Assembly (NCBI GenBank): GCA_023413275.1
Contig: JAEZPX010000202.1
Coordinates: forward strand, 1-28,615
Length of the DNA stretch: 28,615 nucleotides
Source: Bacillota bacterium
GTDB taxonomy: Bacteria; Bacillota; Clostridia; Lachnospirales; Anaerotignaceae
Direction: 5' to 3'
Part shown: positions 16,343 through 24,605 of the stretch, one piece after another
Numbering within the stretch: the stretch's first letter is position 1
Layout of the letters: the number at the start of each line of letters is the position of its first letter
The notes under the pieces: generated by a model
What the model saw: only the letters and a program-made list of their open reading frames with translations
Databases searched by the model: none
Told to the model about the DNA's origin: nothing
Translations under genes and position numbers: made by a program

Positions 16343-17716
16343 TTATAATTTCTTTAAAACTTCTGTCACACGCACACCAAAATTGTCATCAACGACAACC
16401 ACGTCGCCCTTTGCAATACATTGACCATTTACATAAATATCAACCTGCTCACCGGCAAGCTTATCCAAAACAATCAATGACCCCTTATTATATTCAAGAA
16501 TCTCCCGCACATTTTTCTTGGTGCGACCAATTTCCACCGAAATCTCCAGAGGTACACCCATAATCAAATCTAAGTTTTCCTTACGCTCCTGATCCAGATC
16601 GCTTTCTCCTCTGTTTACATCAGCGTTTGGTTTTACATTAATAACCTTGGGTTGCGCTGCAGGCGTGTTTACCGCTGGTGCATAGTTTTGCTGCGGTGCA
16701 TAGCTTGGCTGTGGCGCAGGCCTTACAGGTGTATTTTCCATTGGCGGTGCACCCACATTATTCTGAATTGCCGCTGTTCTAACCGGTTCAGGTTGGGTAG
16801 CAGGCGCATCATTCTGAAAGCTTTGAGACAGAAGCTTTTCAATTTCCTCTTGACTCATCTTTCCTCCGGAAGACGTATTTTCCATAGGGGCTTCCACATG
16901 GGTTTGTGCCACCTCTGTTTTAACCGGTTCAGGCTGGGTATTGCCGGAAGTGTCAAAGCTTTGAGACAGTAGTTTCTCAATCTCCTCTTGGCTCATCATC
17001 CCACCGGAAGATGGCACCACAGGCTCCGATTCTTGGAAGTTTTGATAATTCATTTCCTGAGTTTCCACCGCAGGTGCAGGTGGCTCAGACACAGTATCTA
17101 GATTATCATTTGGCAAATCTCCAATTGGCACCCCGAAACATGACAGCAGTTTTCTTGCCAAATCCACCGTCATAATGTTTAAAAATTCGCTTTCCAAAGA
17201 GTCTTCTACTTTTAGTGAAAACCTTACCACAACCATTGGCTGGTCATCCAGTAAGTACTTTTCAGCAAATTCTGCTACCGTATTAATTTCAAACGAGGTG
17301 GGTGTTGAAATATTAACAGGCTCTCCCAACAACTCCGCTAAGGCGGTAGAGGATGACCCCATCATTTGATTCATTACCTCGCGTATTGCACTCATATTGA
17401 TGTCATTGAGCTCAAATTCTTCTTCTGGGATTTCCGATCCCATCAGAATTTCCACAATAACCTTAACATCGTGTCGTTTCAGCAACATGATATTATTGCC
17501 GCTTAACCCTGTAACATAAGTAATTTCCACCGCAACTGCTGGCTCCATATATGTAAACTCAAAGCTTTCTTTGCTCGATATCATTACAGTCGGAACAGTA
17601 ATATCAACTCTTCTGTCAAGCATAGTCGATACTGCTGTAGCAGATGCTCCAAGGCTGATGTTTAGAATTTCGCCAATGGCGTCCATTTCTAAAGAGTTAA
17701 AAATTTTATTGGCCAT
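16343..17716 (-). CDS. fliY: Flagellar motor switch phosphatase FliY (CheC-like domain + FliN domain)
   Basis: A 457-residue switch protein. Residues 8-200 are CheC-like with both CheY-P phosphatase half-sites intact: Glu16/Asn19 in GEILNI and Glu113/Asn116 in REVMNQ. Residues 380-457 are a FliN (SpoA) domain (LDLIMGVPLEISVEIGRTK to VRVTEVLKKL). The linker holds two near-identical segments, 236-281 and 282-329, each with MSQEEIEKLLSQSF (241-254 and 287-300), which resembles the CheY-P-docking EIDALL peptide at the FliM N-terminus. Bacillus FliY instead carries one such peptide at its own N-terminus, which is missing here. A Pro/Ala/Gln-rich stretch (330-365) follows. The protein dephosphorylates CheY-P at the motor and forms part of the C-ring. 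Confidence 0.94.
   Translation of the reverse strand: MANKIFNSLEMDAIGEILNISLGASATAVSTMLDRRVDITVPTVMISSKESFEFTYMEPAVAVEITYVTGLSGNNIMLLKRHDVKVIVEILMGSEIPEEEFELNDINMSAIREVMNQMMGSSSTALAELLGEPVNISTPTSFEINTVAEFAEKYLLDDQPMVVVRFSLKVEDSLESEFLNIMTVDLARKLLSCFGVPIGDLPNDNLDTVSEPPAPAVETQEMNYQNFQESEPVVPSSGGMMSQEEIEKLLSQSFDTSGNTQPEPVKTEVAQTHVEAPMENTSSGGKMSQEEIEKLLSQSFQNDAPATQPEPVRTAAIQNNVGAPPMENTPVRPAPQPSYAPQQNYAPAVNTPAAQPKVINVKPNADVNRGESDLDQERKENLDLIMGVPLEISVEIGRTKKNVREILEYNKGSLIVLDKLAGEQVDIYVNGQCIAKGDVVVVDDNFGVRVTEVLKKL
16730..17011 (-). repeat. Tandem duplication in the fliY linker
   Basis: Two adjacent units, 16874-17011 (138 nt) and 16730-16873 (144 nt), encode segments that begin SSGG(M/K)MSQEEIEKLLSQSF and end in PMENT. 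The second unit has one extra residue pair and scattered substitutions, so the duplication is in frame but not very recent. Confidence 0.85.
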
Positions 17717-17743
17717 AACAATTAATCCCCCCTTTGGCTTTTC

Positions 17744-18742
17744 CTAGTTCTTATTTATTTCACTTATTCTCACTGCCATATTTTTATTATGAACACCCAA
17801 TTTCCCATGGAACCAGATATTATCCTCAACAAAAACATCAACAAATGAGTTTTGGGGCCTATTTAAATTAATAATATCGCCCTTCTTAAGATCATAAATA
17901 TCTTGCAACATTACAGTAGCATCACCAATCTTAGCAGTGATTTCCAGATCTGATTCCTTGATGGATTCAAAGATATCTCGTGAAGTATGGTCAACTGCTC
18001 CACCAGAAGATCTGCTATTGGGAGATTTTTTGTTTTCCAGTATCCCAAAAATATTCGTCAGTAATGTACTTGGGATACAAACATTTATTTTGCCTGCAAC
18101 ATTATTAATAATTACCTCAATTACAACAATGACTACGATTTCGTCCATCCCAATTTCCTGCATCAAGCCATGAGAGGTCTCAACCTTTTCAATTCCAAAG
18201 TCAATCTCAAGATAATTTGCCCATCCATCTTTCATTACACCAACCAAATATTTTGTAATATTCTCGTAGAGTAAAAGCTCTATATCTGTATATGCATATT
18301 GAGAAGATACATTTTGTGGCTCTTCGCCCTTTCCTCCCAGCATTCGGTCAATCATGCTAAGCATCAATGGTGTGGTAATATGCATAATAACCGTGCCACC
18401 GCCATCTTTACTTAGCAATGATGCATTGATTAGCGTCAATGCATCATTGTCCGATAAGGCATTACTAAATTCATAATAGCGCTCTTCTTCTACAGTAACA
18501 AGCGTAACTTGGCTGGATGACCTAAGCAAACTGTTTAATCTGGAAGAAACCAGCCTGCAATAGTTCTCATGGGTGTTTTTTATTATATTCAATTTGTCCT
18601 TCGTGTATTTCTTGGGACTGTAGAAATCATATTTACGGTATTTCTCGCCAGCATCCTCAGAGACTTCTTTCTCAATGCTGCCTCCACCAACTACTGATGC
18701 AAGAAGTGCATCAATCTGACTCTGGCTTAATACTTCAGACAT
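17744..18742 (-). CDS. fliM: Flagellar motor switch protein FliM
   Basis: A 332-residue protein. The N-terminus MSEVLSQSQIDALLASV is the CheY-P-docking peptide. The middle domain has ENYCRLVSSRLNSLLRSS and LIMHITTPLMLSMIDRMLGGKG-like elements, and the C-terminus is a FliN-like (SpoA) domain (DLEITAKIGDATVMLQDIYDLKKGDIINLN). FliM forms the C-ring with FliG and FliY and sets rotation direction. It follows motB with a 183-nt gap where fliL normally lies, and is followed 27 nt later by fliY. GGTAGGGGTG precedes the ATG at 18742. Confidence 0.97.
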   Translation of the reverse strand: MSEVLSQSQIDALLASVVGGGSIEKEVSEDAGEKYRKYDFYSPKKYTKDKLNIIKNTHENYCRLVSSRLNSLLRSSSQVTLVTVEEERYYEFSNALSDNDALTLINASLLSKDGGGTVIMHITTPLMLSMIDRMLGGKGEEPQNVSSQYAYTDIELLLYENITKYLVGVMKDGWANYLEIDFGIEKVETSHGLMQEIGMDEIVVIVVIEVIINNVAGKINVCIPSTLLTNIFGILENKKSPNSRSSGGAVDHTSRDIFESIKESDLEITAKIGDATVMLQDIYDLKKGDIINLNRPQNSFVDVFVEDNIWFHGKLGVHNKNMAVRISEINKN

Positions 18743-18770
18743 CTTTTGCGTTCACCCCTACCATATTTTA

Positions 18771-18884
18771 TTAGGTTCGTTTTGCTTGCCTCTCGCAGAT
18801 TTGCAAAATCGTATTAATTCTGTAAATAACAAAGGAGACTAAAGCATATAACGATATTCCTAATTCCCAAAAACTATTTTTCAA
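18771..18884 (-). CDS. Possible small membrane protein between motB and fliM
   Basis: An open frame of 37 codons from a TTG at 18884 (the frame is open from 18908) to a TAA at 18771. It encodes a basic start, one clear hydrophobic stretch (FWELGISLYALVSFVIYRI) and a charged end (CERQAKRT), as in a single-pass small protein. No good ribosome binding site or ATG is visible, and an ATG at 18923 just after motB is in another frame and stops after six codons. It occupies the position where fliL is expected but does not resemble FliL. It may be a decayed gene or chance. Confidence 0.25.
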   Translation of the reverse strand: MKNSFWELGISLYALVSFVIYRINTILQICERQAKRT

Positions 18885-18925
18885 GCGCTTTTTCTGAGCA
18901 CCTATGTCTTAAATTTGATCATTAT

Positions 18926-19717
18926 TTAGTTCTGTGTTTTTGTTTCACCAGTTCCATACACTTCATTATAATAGTTATCTAGTGATCTAACAACACTGTC
19001 ATTTTTGGAAATTATTATCTCAACACGCCTGTTTTTTGCTCTGCTTTCTCTGGTTTCAAAAGAGCTGATAGGTCTAAACTGCCCAAAACCAATGGAAACC
19101 AGCTTATCAGGATCAATAATATTTTTCTTTTGCATATAAACAAGCACTTCTGCGGCTCTGTCTGATGATAAAAATCTATCGCTCTGAATCTCATTTGGCT
19201 CTGTGGGACTTGCCTGAGAAGTATGACCCAATATTTGTATTTCACCAATAGAGTTATTCACATCTTTAAGAATCTTACACAATTGATCCAGAACATTTTT
19301 TCCATCTTGTTTTAACACATAGCTGTCACCATCAAAAAAGATATTGTTTCGGAACGTAATAAATGTATATCCATCCCCCTTGGTAACCTCAACATCAGCA
19401 GAAAGACCATTTACCTCTACATACTTAGACAGTTTGTAATACATTTCATCAAAGTCATCTGCAAACTGATAATCCTCCCCATTGCCTAAAACATTACCTT
19501 CTACATCATAGTTCCCATCGGTTTCCTCTGCGTTTTCAACAATCTGACTTACCTCCGCATCTGTTGGGTTAAAGCTTTTCACAATCATTTTCCACTTTGC
19601 ACTATCAACAGATGATATTGAATAGAGCAATACAAAGAAACATAGGAGAAGTGTCACCATATCACTATAGGTGTTCAGCCATTCGTTAGAAACGCCTCCA
19701 CTTCTTTTTTTCTTCAT
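18926..19717 (-). CDS. motB: Flagellar motor stator protein MotB
   Basis: A 263-residue protein: a basic N-terminus, one membrane segment with the ion-binding Asp19 (WLNTYSDMVTLLLCFFVLLYS), a plug/linker region, and an OmpA-like peptidoglycan-binding domain (ILGHTSQ, SDRAAEVLVYM, GFGQFRPI, ESRAKNRRVEIII). MotB anchors the stator to the cell wall. AGGAGG lies 8 nt before the ATG at 19717. A second ATG at 19780 follows AAGGATGA and would add 21 very basic residues (KHRRRR), so it is a real alternative. The stator ion cannot be deduced with certainty. Confidence 0.95.
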   Translation of the reverse strand: MKKKRSGGVSNEWLNTYSDMVTLLLCFFVLLYSISSVDSAKWKMIVKSFNPTDAEVSQIVENAEETDGNYDVEGNVLGNGEDYQFADDFDEMYYKLSKYVEVNGLSADVEVTKGDGYTFITFRNNIFFDGDSYVLKQDGKNVLDQLCKILKDVNNSIGEIQILGHTSQASPTEPNEIQSDRFLSSDRAAEVLVYMQKKNIIDPDKLVSIGFGQFRPISSFETRESRAKNRRVEIIISKNDSVVRSLDNYYNEVYGTGETKTQN

Positions 19718-19811
19718 TCTTTTATCCTCCTTTGTACTCCGTCGTCGCCTATGCTTAATTGGAATTATTTTCACAAGCATTCATCCTTTCAAAGCGGTGG
19801 ATTGGCGAACA

Positions 19812-19943
19812 TTAACGATTACATTCATAAATTATTTTCTTTCTTTCCATAATGGAGGACGTTTTCAATTTCTTGAATTCTCTTTGCACGAAATAAAACT
19901 TATGCAGTTTCAAGCCTCCGGCACGCTGAATAGCGGTATTCAT
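19812..19943 (-). CDS. Possible 43-residue small protein overlapping the motA stop
   Basis: An ATG at 19943 shares its A with the TGA stop of motA (TGATG), with AGAGGA just upstream, and the frame runs 43 codons to a TAA at 19812. The product is basic (starts MNTAIQRAGGLKLHKFYF) with no recognised domain. The overlap layout is typical of translational coupling, but short frames of this size occur by chance, and the composition does not resemble a known family. Confidence 0.25.
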   Translation of the reverse strand: MNTAIQRAGGLKLHKFYFVQREFKKLKTSSIMERKKIIYECNR

Positions 19944-20740
19944 CATTCCTCTTCTGCTGCTCCACCTTTACCTTTTTTCACTTTTTTGGTTTTTTCATAT
20001 TGTGGTAAATAAGCAATCAGCTTTTCTTTTAAGAAATTAGGGTTTTCACCAGCTTGAATTGCTAAAATGCCTTCAATAATAATCTTCCTGCACAAGTACT
20101 CTTCGTCGCTGCGCACTTGTAATTTCTTGGCAATGGGCATAAAGAACATATTCGCCAGCAAAGACCCATAGAAGGTTGTTATCAATGCGATAGCCATGTT
20201 CTGACTGATTCCATCTGCCCCTTGATCCATATTCATGGATTTTAACATATTTACCAAACCAATCAGCGTTCCAACCATACCAAACGCCGGTGCATAACCT
20301 GCACCTTTTTCATAGAACTCAATAATCTCACTATGTCTCTCTGAAATATAATCCAATGTGTTATTCAAAATTTCATTTACTTGCTGCGGCGTGGTTGAAT
20401 CCACAATCAGCATCAAGCCTTCTCGAAAAAAGGGATCTGTCATCGTATTTGCTTTTTCTTCCAAAGCAAGAAGTCCGCTTTTACGGGCAATAATTGCCAA
20501 TTCATATAATTGATCTATGAATTCCATAGCATTATATGGATTTTTCAACAATATCTTAAACTGTTTTGGGAGCTGTTTCAGCACCCTTGCAGGATAACTG
20601 GCAATTAAAGCAGCATAAGTTCCACCAATTACTATAATTATGCTCTGCAAATCCCAAAAGTTCCCAAGATCTTTTATGCCAATGCCGTAAAGAACAAGCC
20701 CTATGCCTGCTATAATCCCTATGAACGTAGTTAAGTCCAT
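19943..20740 (-). CDS. motA: Flagellar motor stator protein MotA
   Basis: A 265-residue protein with four membrane segments: two near the N-terminus (TTFIGIIAGIGLVLYGI, IIIVIGGTYAALIASYP) and two later (YAPAFGMVGTLIGLVNML, NMAIALITTFYGSLLANMFFMP). The cytoplasmic loop contacts FliG. MotA and MotB form the ion-driven stator. It follows swrD by 39 nt. It ends with TGA, one of only two TGA codons ending a frame in this window, which shows TGA does work as a stop here. Confidence 0.97.
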   Translation of the reverse strand: MDLTTFIGIIAGIGLVLYGIGIKDLGNFWDLQSIIIVIGGTYAALIASYPARVLKQLPKQFKILLKNPYNAMEFIDQLYELAIIARKSGLLALEEKANTMTDPFFREGLMLIVDSTTPQQVNEILNNTLDYISERHSEIIEFYEKGAGYAPAFGMVGTLIGLVNMLKSMNMDQGADGISQNMAIALITTFYGSLLANMFFMPIAKKLQVRSDEEYLCRKIIIEGILAIQAGENPNFLKEKLIAYLPQYEKTKKVKKGKGGAAEEE

Positions 20741-20779
20741 ATTGCGCCTCCAAAACTATTTTTTCAAAAATACCTCAAT

Positions 20780-20983
20780 TTAAGCATTTTGATCTAAATT
20801 CATGGTGTGTATTGCCGATAAATATTTAATACTTTTTTCAATAATTTCATCCGGTGTTTCCCGCACTATATAAAAGCTTAAATTATTAAGCAGTATCTTG
20901 GATTCCGGAATGCTCTCAATCGCAATGATCTGCTCACAATTTAAAACAAATTTTTCTCCGTTAAGCTTTGTTAATTTTATCAT
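20780..20983 (-). CDS. swrD: Flagellar FlbD/SwrD family protein
   Basis: A 67-residue protein beginning MIKLTKLNGEKFVLNCEQII, with IESIPES and RETPDEIIEKSIKY. This matches the small FlbD/SwrD family encoded between flgE and motA in many Firmicutes; in Bacillus SwrD raises flagellar motor power. The ATG at 20983 has AGGAGG 5 nt upstream; the longer frame to 21007 lacks such a site. The 280-nt gap upstream holds a hairpin at 21215-21255. A weak sigma-28-like match (TTAA, 15 nt, TTGGATAA) can be seen in that gap, but I do not claim it as a promoter. Confidence 0.9.
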   Translation of the reverse strand: MIKLTKLNGEKFVLNCEQIIAIESIPESKILLNNLSFYIVRETPDEIIEKSIKYLSAIHTMNLDQNA

Positions 20984-21214
20984 CTTATCCTCCTGAGATG
21001 TCCACATTCAGTTCAGTAATCGCCTAAAAACGCTGATAAAATATACCTATTGCCCAACGCCAAAGGTCTCTTCCGAATATCTTAAAGAAATCCTATCTTA
21101 TCCAACGCAACGTCTGTATATTAAAGGATTTTACGCTTTAATTAAAAACCTATTTAACCAATACCCCATAATTACATATTTACAAATTCATCATTATTTT
21201 TAAAACTTGCCTTA

Positions 21215-21255
21215 AGAGTAGCAAACCGCAGCCCATATGGCAGCGGTCTGCACTC
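21215..21255 (-). terminator. Strong hairpin after flgE, possible intra-operon attenuator
   Basis: On the minus strand, AGAGT-GCAGACCGCTGCC pairs with GGCTGCGGTTTGC-ACTCT around an ATATG loop, with two mismatches and one bulged T. Only a short TTTT follows about 10 nt later, so termination is likely partial. It lies 9 nt after flgE and could lower expression of the motA/motB and export genes downstream, or protect the flgE transcript end. Confidence 0.5.
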
Positions 21256-21263
21256 TAATAAAA

Positions 21264-22190
21264 TTATCGTTTAATATTTACAAGCTCTTCAAGCATCTGA
21301 TCTGTAACAGTGATTATTCTTGTATTTGCTTGAAATCCTCTCTGAGTTGTTATCATTTCAGAGAATTCCTTTGCAAGGTCTACATTTGACATTTCCAAAC
21401 CATAGCTCAAAATTTTCCCTGTTGTGCCCTCACCGGGTTTATAGGGCACAATGTAACCAGTGTTTTCACGAATAGCATAATAGGGTCCCTGTGTTTTCTC
21501 TAGGGCATTGGGGTTAGGTACATTTGCAATAGCCAGCACACCAACACTAACTGTACTGCCTGCCGAATCGGTACCGGTAATTTCACCAGTTGCAGAAATA
21601 CTGATACTGTTCAGCTTCAAAGGTGTTCCAGAACTATCCCCAGGATCAAGAAGTTTGCCCTCACTATCCACATATGGCACTCGGATCGGCTGAAGCGTAC
21701 CCTCATTCAAAGCACCATCTTTATACATATACCCGTAAATCACATTGCTATTACCATCAACCAAATATCCATCACCATCAAAGGTAAAATTACCAACTCT
21801 GGAGAGAGTAAATTTTGACATTGCCTCAGACATTTTCGCCGGATCAGTATCTATTGTAGTTTCACCACCTTTTGAGCCTACGATAAAAAATCCCTGCCCA
21901 TCAATCATACAGTCCATGGAACTATCCGTTGGTGCATAAGCCCCAGAGGAAAACATAAGGTCAATGGTTCCCACCTGAGAACCATAACCAACCTGTGAGG
22001 GGTTGGAACCACCGAAAACATCGTTACCGCCACTGGATGAAGATGTTGTTTGATAAATAGATTCCTTGAAGGTTACTCTTCCGGCTTTATAACCATATGT
22101 ATTTACGTTGGCAATATTATTACCGATAACATCCATTTTTTGCTGATGTGCTCGAAGTCCTGCAATACCCGAAAACATTGACTTTACCAT
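21264..22190 (-). CDS. flgE: Flagellar hook protein FlgE
   Basis: A 308-residue hook protein. The N-terminal motif is MFSGIAGLRAHQQKMDVIGNNIANVNTYGYK; the central part has MIDGQGFFIVG; the C-terminal motif is SNVDLAKEFSEMITTQRGFQANTRIITVTDQMLEEL. FlgE polymerises to the hook after FlgD caps the rod. It is shorter than enterobacterial FlgE (about 400), mostly by loss in the outer domain. AGGAG precedes the ATG at 22190, and flgD lies 89 nt upstream, the standard flgD-flgE order. Confidence 0.93.
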   Translation of the reverse strand: MVKSMFSGIAGLRAHQQKMDVIGNNIANVNTYGYKAGRVTFKESIYQTTSSSSGGNDVFGGSNPSQVGYGSQVGTIDLMFSSGAYAPTDSSMDCMIDGQGFFIVGSKGGETTIDTDPAKMSEAMSKFTLSRVGNFTFDGDGYLVDGNSNVIYGYMYKDGALNEGTLQPIRVPYVDSEGKLLDPGDSSGTPLKLNSISISATGEITGTDSAGSTVSVGVLAIANVPNPNALEKTQGPYYAIRENTGYIVPYKPGEGTTGKILSYGLEMSNVDLAKEFSEMITTQRGFQANTRIITVTDQMLEELVNIKR

Positions 22191-22279
22191 ACTATGAAAT
22201 CTCCTTTCACATTGCTACTAAATTTACATTAATATTGAGCAACCTATTGCTCTTCAACTGGATCAGGCTTTTAAACAGA

Positions 22280-22783
22280 TTATTCGCCCTCTGCCCCTGT
22301 TCCATCTCCTTCTGTGCCATCCGTCTCGTTACTGGTAGCCACAGAGGTGTCCTTTTCAGGCAGTTTTCCGACAGCCATAATGGAGGAAAGTTTATAGCTT
22401 TTTCCATCTACAAACACCACCTGTTCCCCAGAATACATACCCGTAGCTGTTACTGTTCCGTAAATTTCGCTTATCGTCCCATCGCTTCCTGTTTGTCCAA
22501 TGGTTACATCCTTTCCCACAAGGGAAGCTGCATAAGAAATTAATGAAACATTGGTAATATCAGTGATTGACTGTATTGTAGACATCATAATCAACTGATT
22601 CATAAACTCACTTGTATCCATAGGATTAGTCATATCCTGATTTTGCAGTTGGGCAGCAAAGAGTTTAAAAAAGTCTTCCATGTCCAAAGTGCTTTTTCCC
22701 GTTGATGTGCTGTTTTGTCCACTATTTGTTTTTGTCGTAGAACCAGTGGGAATATTTGTCATATAATTATTAACAGAAGACAC
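22280..22783 (-). CDS. flgD: Flagellar hook capping protein FlgD
   Basis: A 167-residue protein. The conserved FlgD N-terminal domain is seen in LDMEDFFKLFAAQLQNQDMTNPMDTSEFMNQL followed by MSTIQSITDI. A short domain (VGKDVTIG, GTVTATGMYSGEQVVFVDG) and an acidic, Gly/Glu-rich tail follow. FlgD is exported and caps the growing hook. It lacks the longer Ig-like part of the enterobacterial protein, as is usual in Firmicutes. The start is a GTG at 22783; its GGAGGTG ribosome binding site lies inside the last codons of fliK, only 2 nt separating the genes. Confidence 0.93.
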   Translation of the reverse strand: MSSVNNYMTNIPTGSTTKTNSGQNSTSTGKSTLDMEDFFKLFAAQLQNQDMTNPMDTSEFMNQLIMMSTIQSITDITNVSLISYAASLVGKDVTIGQTGSDGTISEIYGTVTATGMYSGEQVVFVDGKSYKLSSIMAVGKLPEKDTSVATSNETDGTEGDGTGAEGE

Positions 22784-22785
22784 GC

Positions 22786-23994
22786 TTACACCTCCATCGT
22801 CTCAATATTTTCAATACCTAAACGCAGCCTTTGGGCAAAATCTAAGTCTGCTTGCTCCTGCTCTTTATTCCTGTTGTTGGAATCTCCTTGATATTGCCCT
22901 TGGCCTCTACCATCAAAGTTGTCACGGTTTGTATTTTGTCCTTCTGTTTTATCATAAGAAATATTAACATTTACTTCCTGCATTAAACTGGATTGAACTA
23001 CCTTTGATAAGGAATCCAAATTGGAAGCCAGCAGTGATCTTGTACTCTCGTTACTGCAATTTAGAGACACAGATATTTTGCCATTCTTTATAGCAAATTC
23101 CACTGCAATTTCCCCCAAGTCTTTAGGGTTTAGCTTAATGCTGACCTTTTGTATCTCATTGTTGACTTTCTCGACCACCATATTCCCAATTTCTTCAGCA
23201 ACCTGCTTCCAAGAGGTTTCTAAAGAGGGGTCACCCACTTTAATCATCACTACGGAATCATTGGTGCTCTCTGCTTTCAGTGGTTTTAAATCCGTTACCA
23301 TAGAACTGTTTTCCGTATTCCCGTTTTCCTCAGAGAAAGCGCCTTCCGTATTCTGCTCCTTCGGGAATGCGCCTTGTTTTATTTCAACCGTCTCATGAGG
23401 ATTGTCCAACACAGCTTTCGTCGTAACATCCTGTTTTAACAAGGGTTGAGTGCTTTCTTCGGTATCATTTTCCGTTACCTGTTGTGCCGCATATTCAAGC
23501 GGAACAACTCCCCTTGTTTGTTTTTCCTCAGTTCCCATCGCAACGGGAATTGTTTGCAAGCCATCCATATTTAATTCCTGTATGCCTTCTTGCATATCCC
23601 CTTGTGCCAAAACGACATTGTCTTCCGTAGCCTGTTCTTCTACAGAAACTCTGACCAAATTAGCCAACTGAATGGGGTCAATCATAACCGTAGATGATGC
23701 AATGAATGCAGCTAGCTCGTTAACACTGCTCCCATCATCCTTAGTTATCCCGTTGTCATCAGTTGCCCCCTTGTCTTTGGTTGTTTCTTTTCCTCTCTGT
23801 GCACCTTCATTGCTTGCATTTTTCCTGTCTTTTTTAACATCATTCGCCTGACTTCTGGTTTCAGGGGACTTCCTTGATGATGCATTTCTTATCATGTCTT
23901 TAAAGCTATCCTCTGATTTGCCGCTTTTTGGCTGTACTACCGTTTTACTATTTTCAGAAATACTTAAATTTGCTGAAACAGGCGTAGTATTCAA
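22786..23994 (-). CDS. fliK: Flagellar hook-length control protein FliK
   Basis: A 402-residue protein. The first about 260 residues are low-complexity, charged and probably unfolded, as expected for the exported molecular ruler. The C-terminal Flg_hook domain (about 265-350) reads VSIKLNPKDLGEIAVEFAIKNGKISVSL and ends in VNVNISYD. FliK measures hook length and triggers the FlhB switch. The start is a TTG at 23994 after GGGGGTGATT. It is the first gene of the cluster visible here; fliJ or fliI, which usually precede it, are absent. Confidence 0.9.
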   Translation of the reverse strand: MNTTPVSANLSISENSKTVVQPKSGKSEDSFKDMIRNASSRKSPETRSQANDVKKDRKNASNEGAQRGKETTKDKGATDDNGITKDDGSSVNELAAFIASSTVMIDPIQLANLVRVSVEEQATEDNVVLAQGDMQEGIQELNMDGLQTIPVAMGTEEKQTRGVVPLEYAAQQVTENDTEESTQPLLKQDVTTKAVLDNPHETVEIKQGAFPKEQNTEGAFSEENGNTENSSMVTDLKPLKAESTNDSVVMIKVGDPSLETSWKQVAEEIGNMVVEKVNNEIQKVSIKLNPKDLGEIAVEFAIKNGKISVSLNCSNESTRSLLASNLDSLSKVVQSSLMQEVNVNISYDKTEGQNTNRDNFDGRGQGQYQGDSNNRNKEQEQADLDFAQRLRLGIENIETMEV

Positions 23995-24283
23995 GCAATC
24001 ACCCCCTTAAACATAATGCTTAACATCACACCATTGGAAACTGGTTAAATTACCTTCTGTCATTTCATATTTATTACTCCCCGATTCGGATAAAAAAATA
24101 AAGCGCGGGAAGTTTTCATTACATTATTTCTAAATATTTTTCGCCAAACTATTCATAATTCCTATAGAAGATATATATTTATTAATCCATGCCGTATTTT
24201 TCCAGAACATTACATTTACTAATAAATACCCACTTCTATGCATACATCGTCAATATATGCCAAATTCAGCTAATAACATATCT

Positions 24284-24312
24284 ATAGTAGCATAATGCCC
24301 CCTCTTTTTCAA
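24284..24312 (-). promoter_or_regulatory. Sigma-A-type promoter upstream of fliK
   Basis: On the minus strand, TTGAAA (24307-24312), a 17-nt spacer and TACTAT (24284-24289) preceded by TGC, an extended -10. Five of six -35 bases and four of six -10 bases match consensus. Transcription would begin near 24276, giving a leader of about 280 nt before fliK. No equally good promoter is seen closer to the gene. Confidence 0.65.
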
Positions 24313-24560
24313 TAGAAAGGCCTCGCATTTAATAATTAGTTTTTGAATATTTATTATCTAACCGCAGTGGTTTGTTGTTTGTTTCTTCCTATATAATTCT
24401 TTCTCCATTTTTATACAATAACATCACTGAAAATAACAAAAAAATACATTTTTGTATTAGTAAAAATACCCTACCTCCCCAATAAATACTGTTGTAAAAC
24501 GTCAATTTGCTTGAATTCATTCTTTTTCATACATTTTACAAAAAATAACCCAATAATCGT

Positions 24561-24589
24561 TTGACATCCCATCTTAATCAATGTAAAAT
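24561..24589 (+). promoter_or_regulatory. Sigma-A-type promoter of the tRNA-Arg gene
   Basis: TTGACA (24561-24566), a 17-nt spacer and TAAAAT (24584-24589). The -35 box is perfect. Transcription would start about 10 nt before the tRNA. Confidence 0.8.
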
Positions 24590-24605
24590 ATACAGTGCAG
24601 TTTGT

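Larger units (their letters stand above)
23995..24605. other. 611-nt non-coding region between fliK and the tRNA gene
   Basis: Very AT-rich. It holds the fliK promoter (24284-24312) and a leader of about 280 nt (23995-24276), and at its other end the tRNA promoter (24561-24589). I looked for known riboswitch cores, including c-di-GMP types, in the leader and saw none. Between 24313 and 24560 I see no gene, repeat or terminator. Confidence 0.7.

Noticed and set aside
21215..21255. c-di-GMP riboswitch near the flgE end
   Set aside because: A GCAAACC string is present, but it is part of the hairpin stem and the other conserved parts of the riboswitch are missing.
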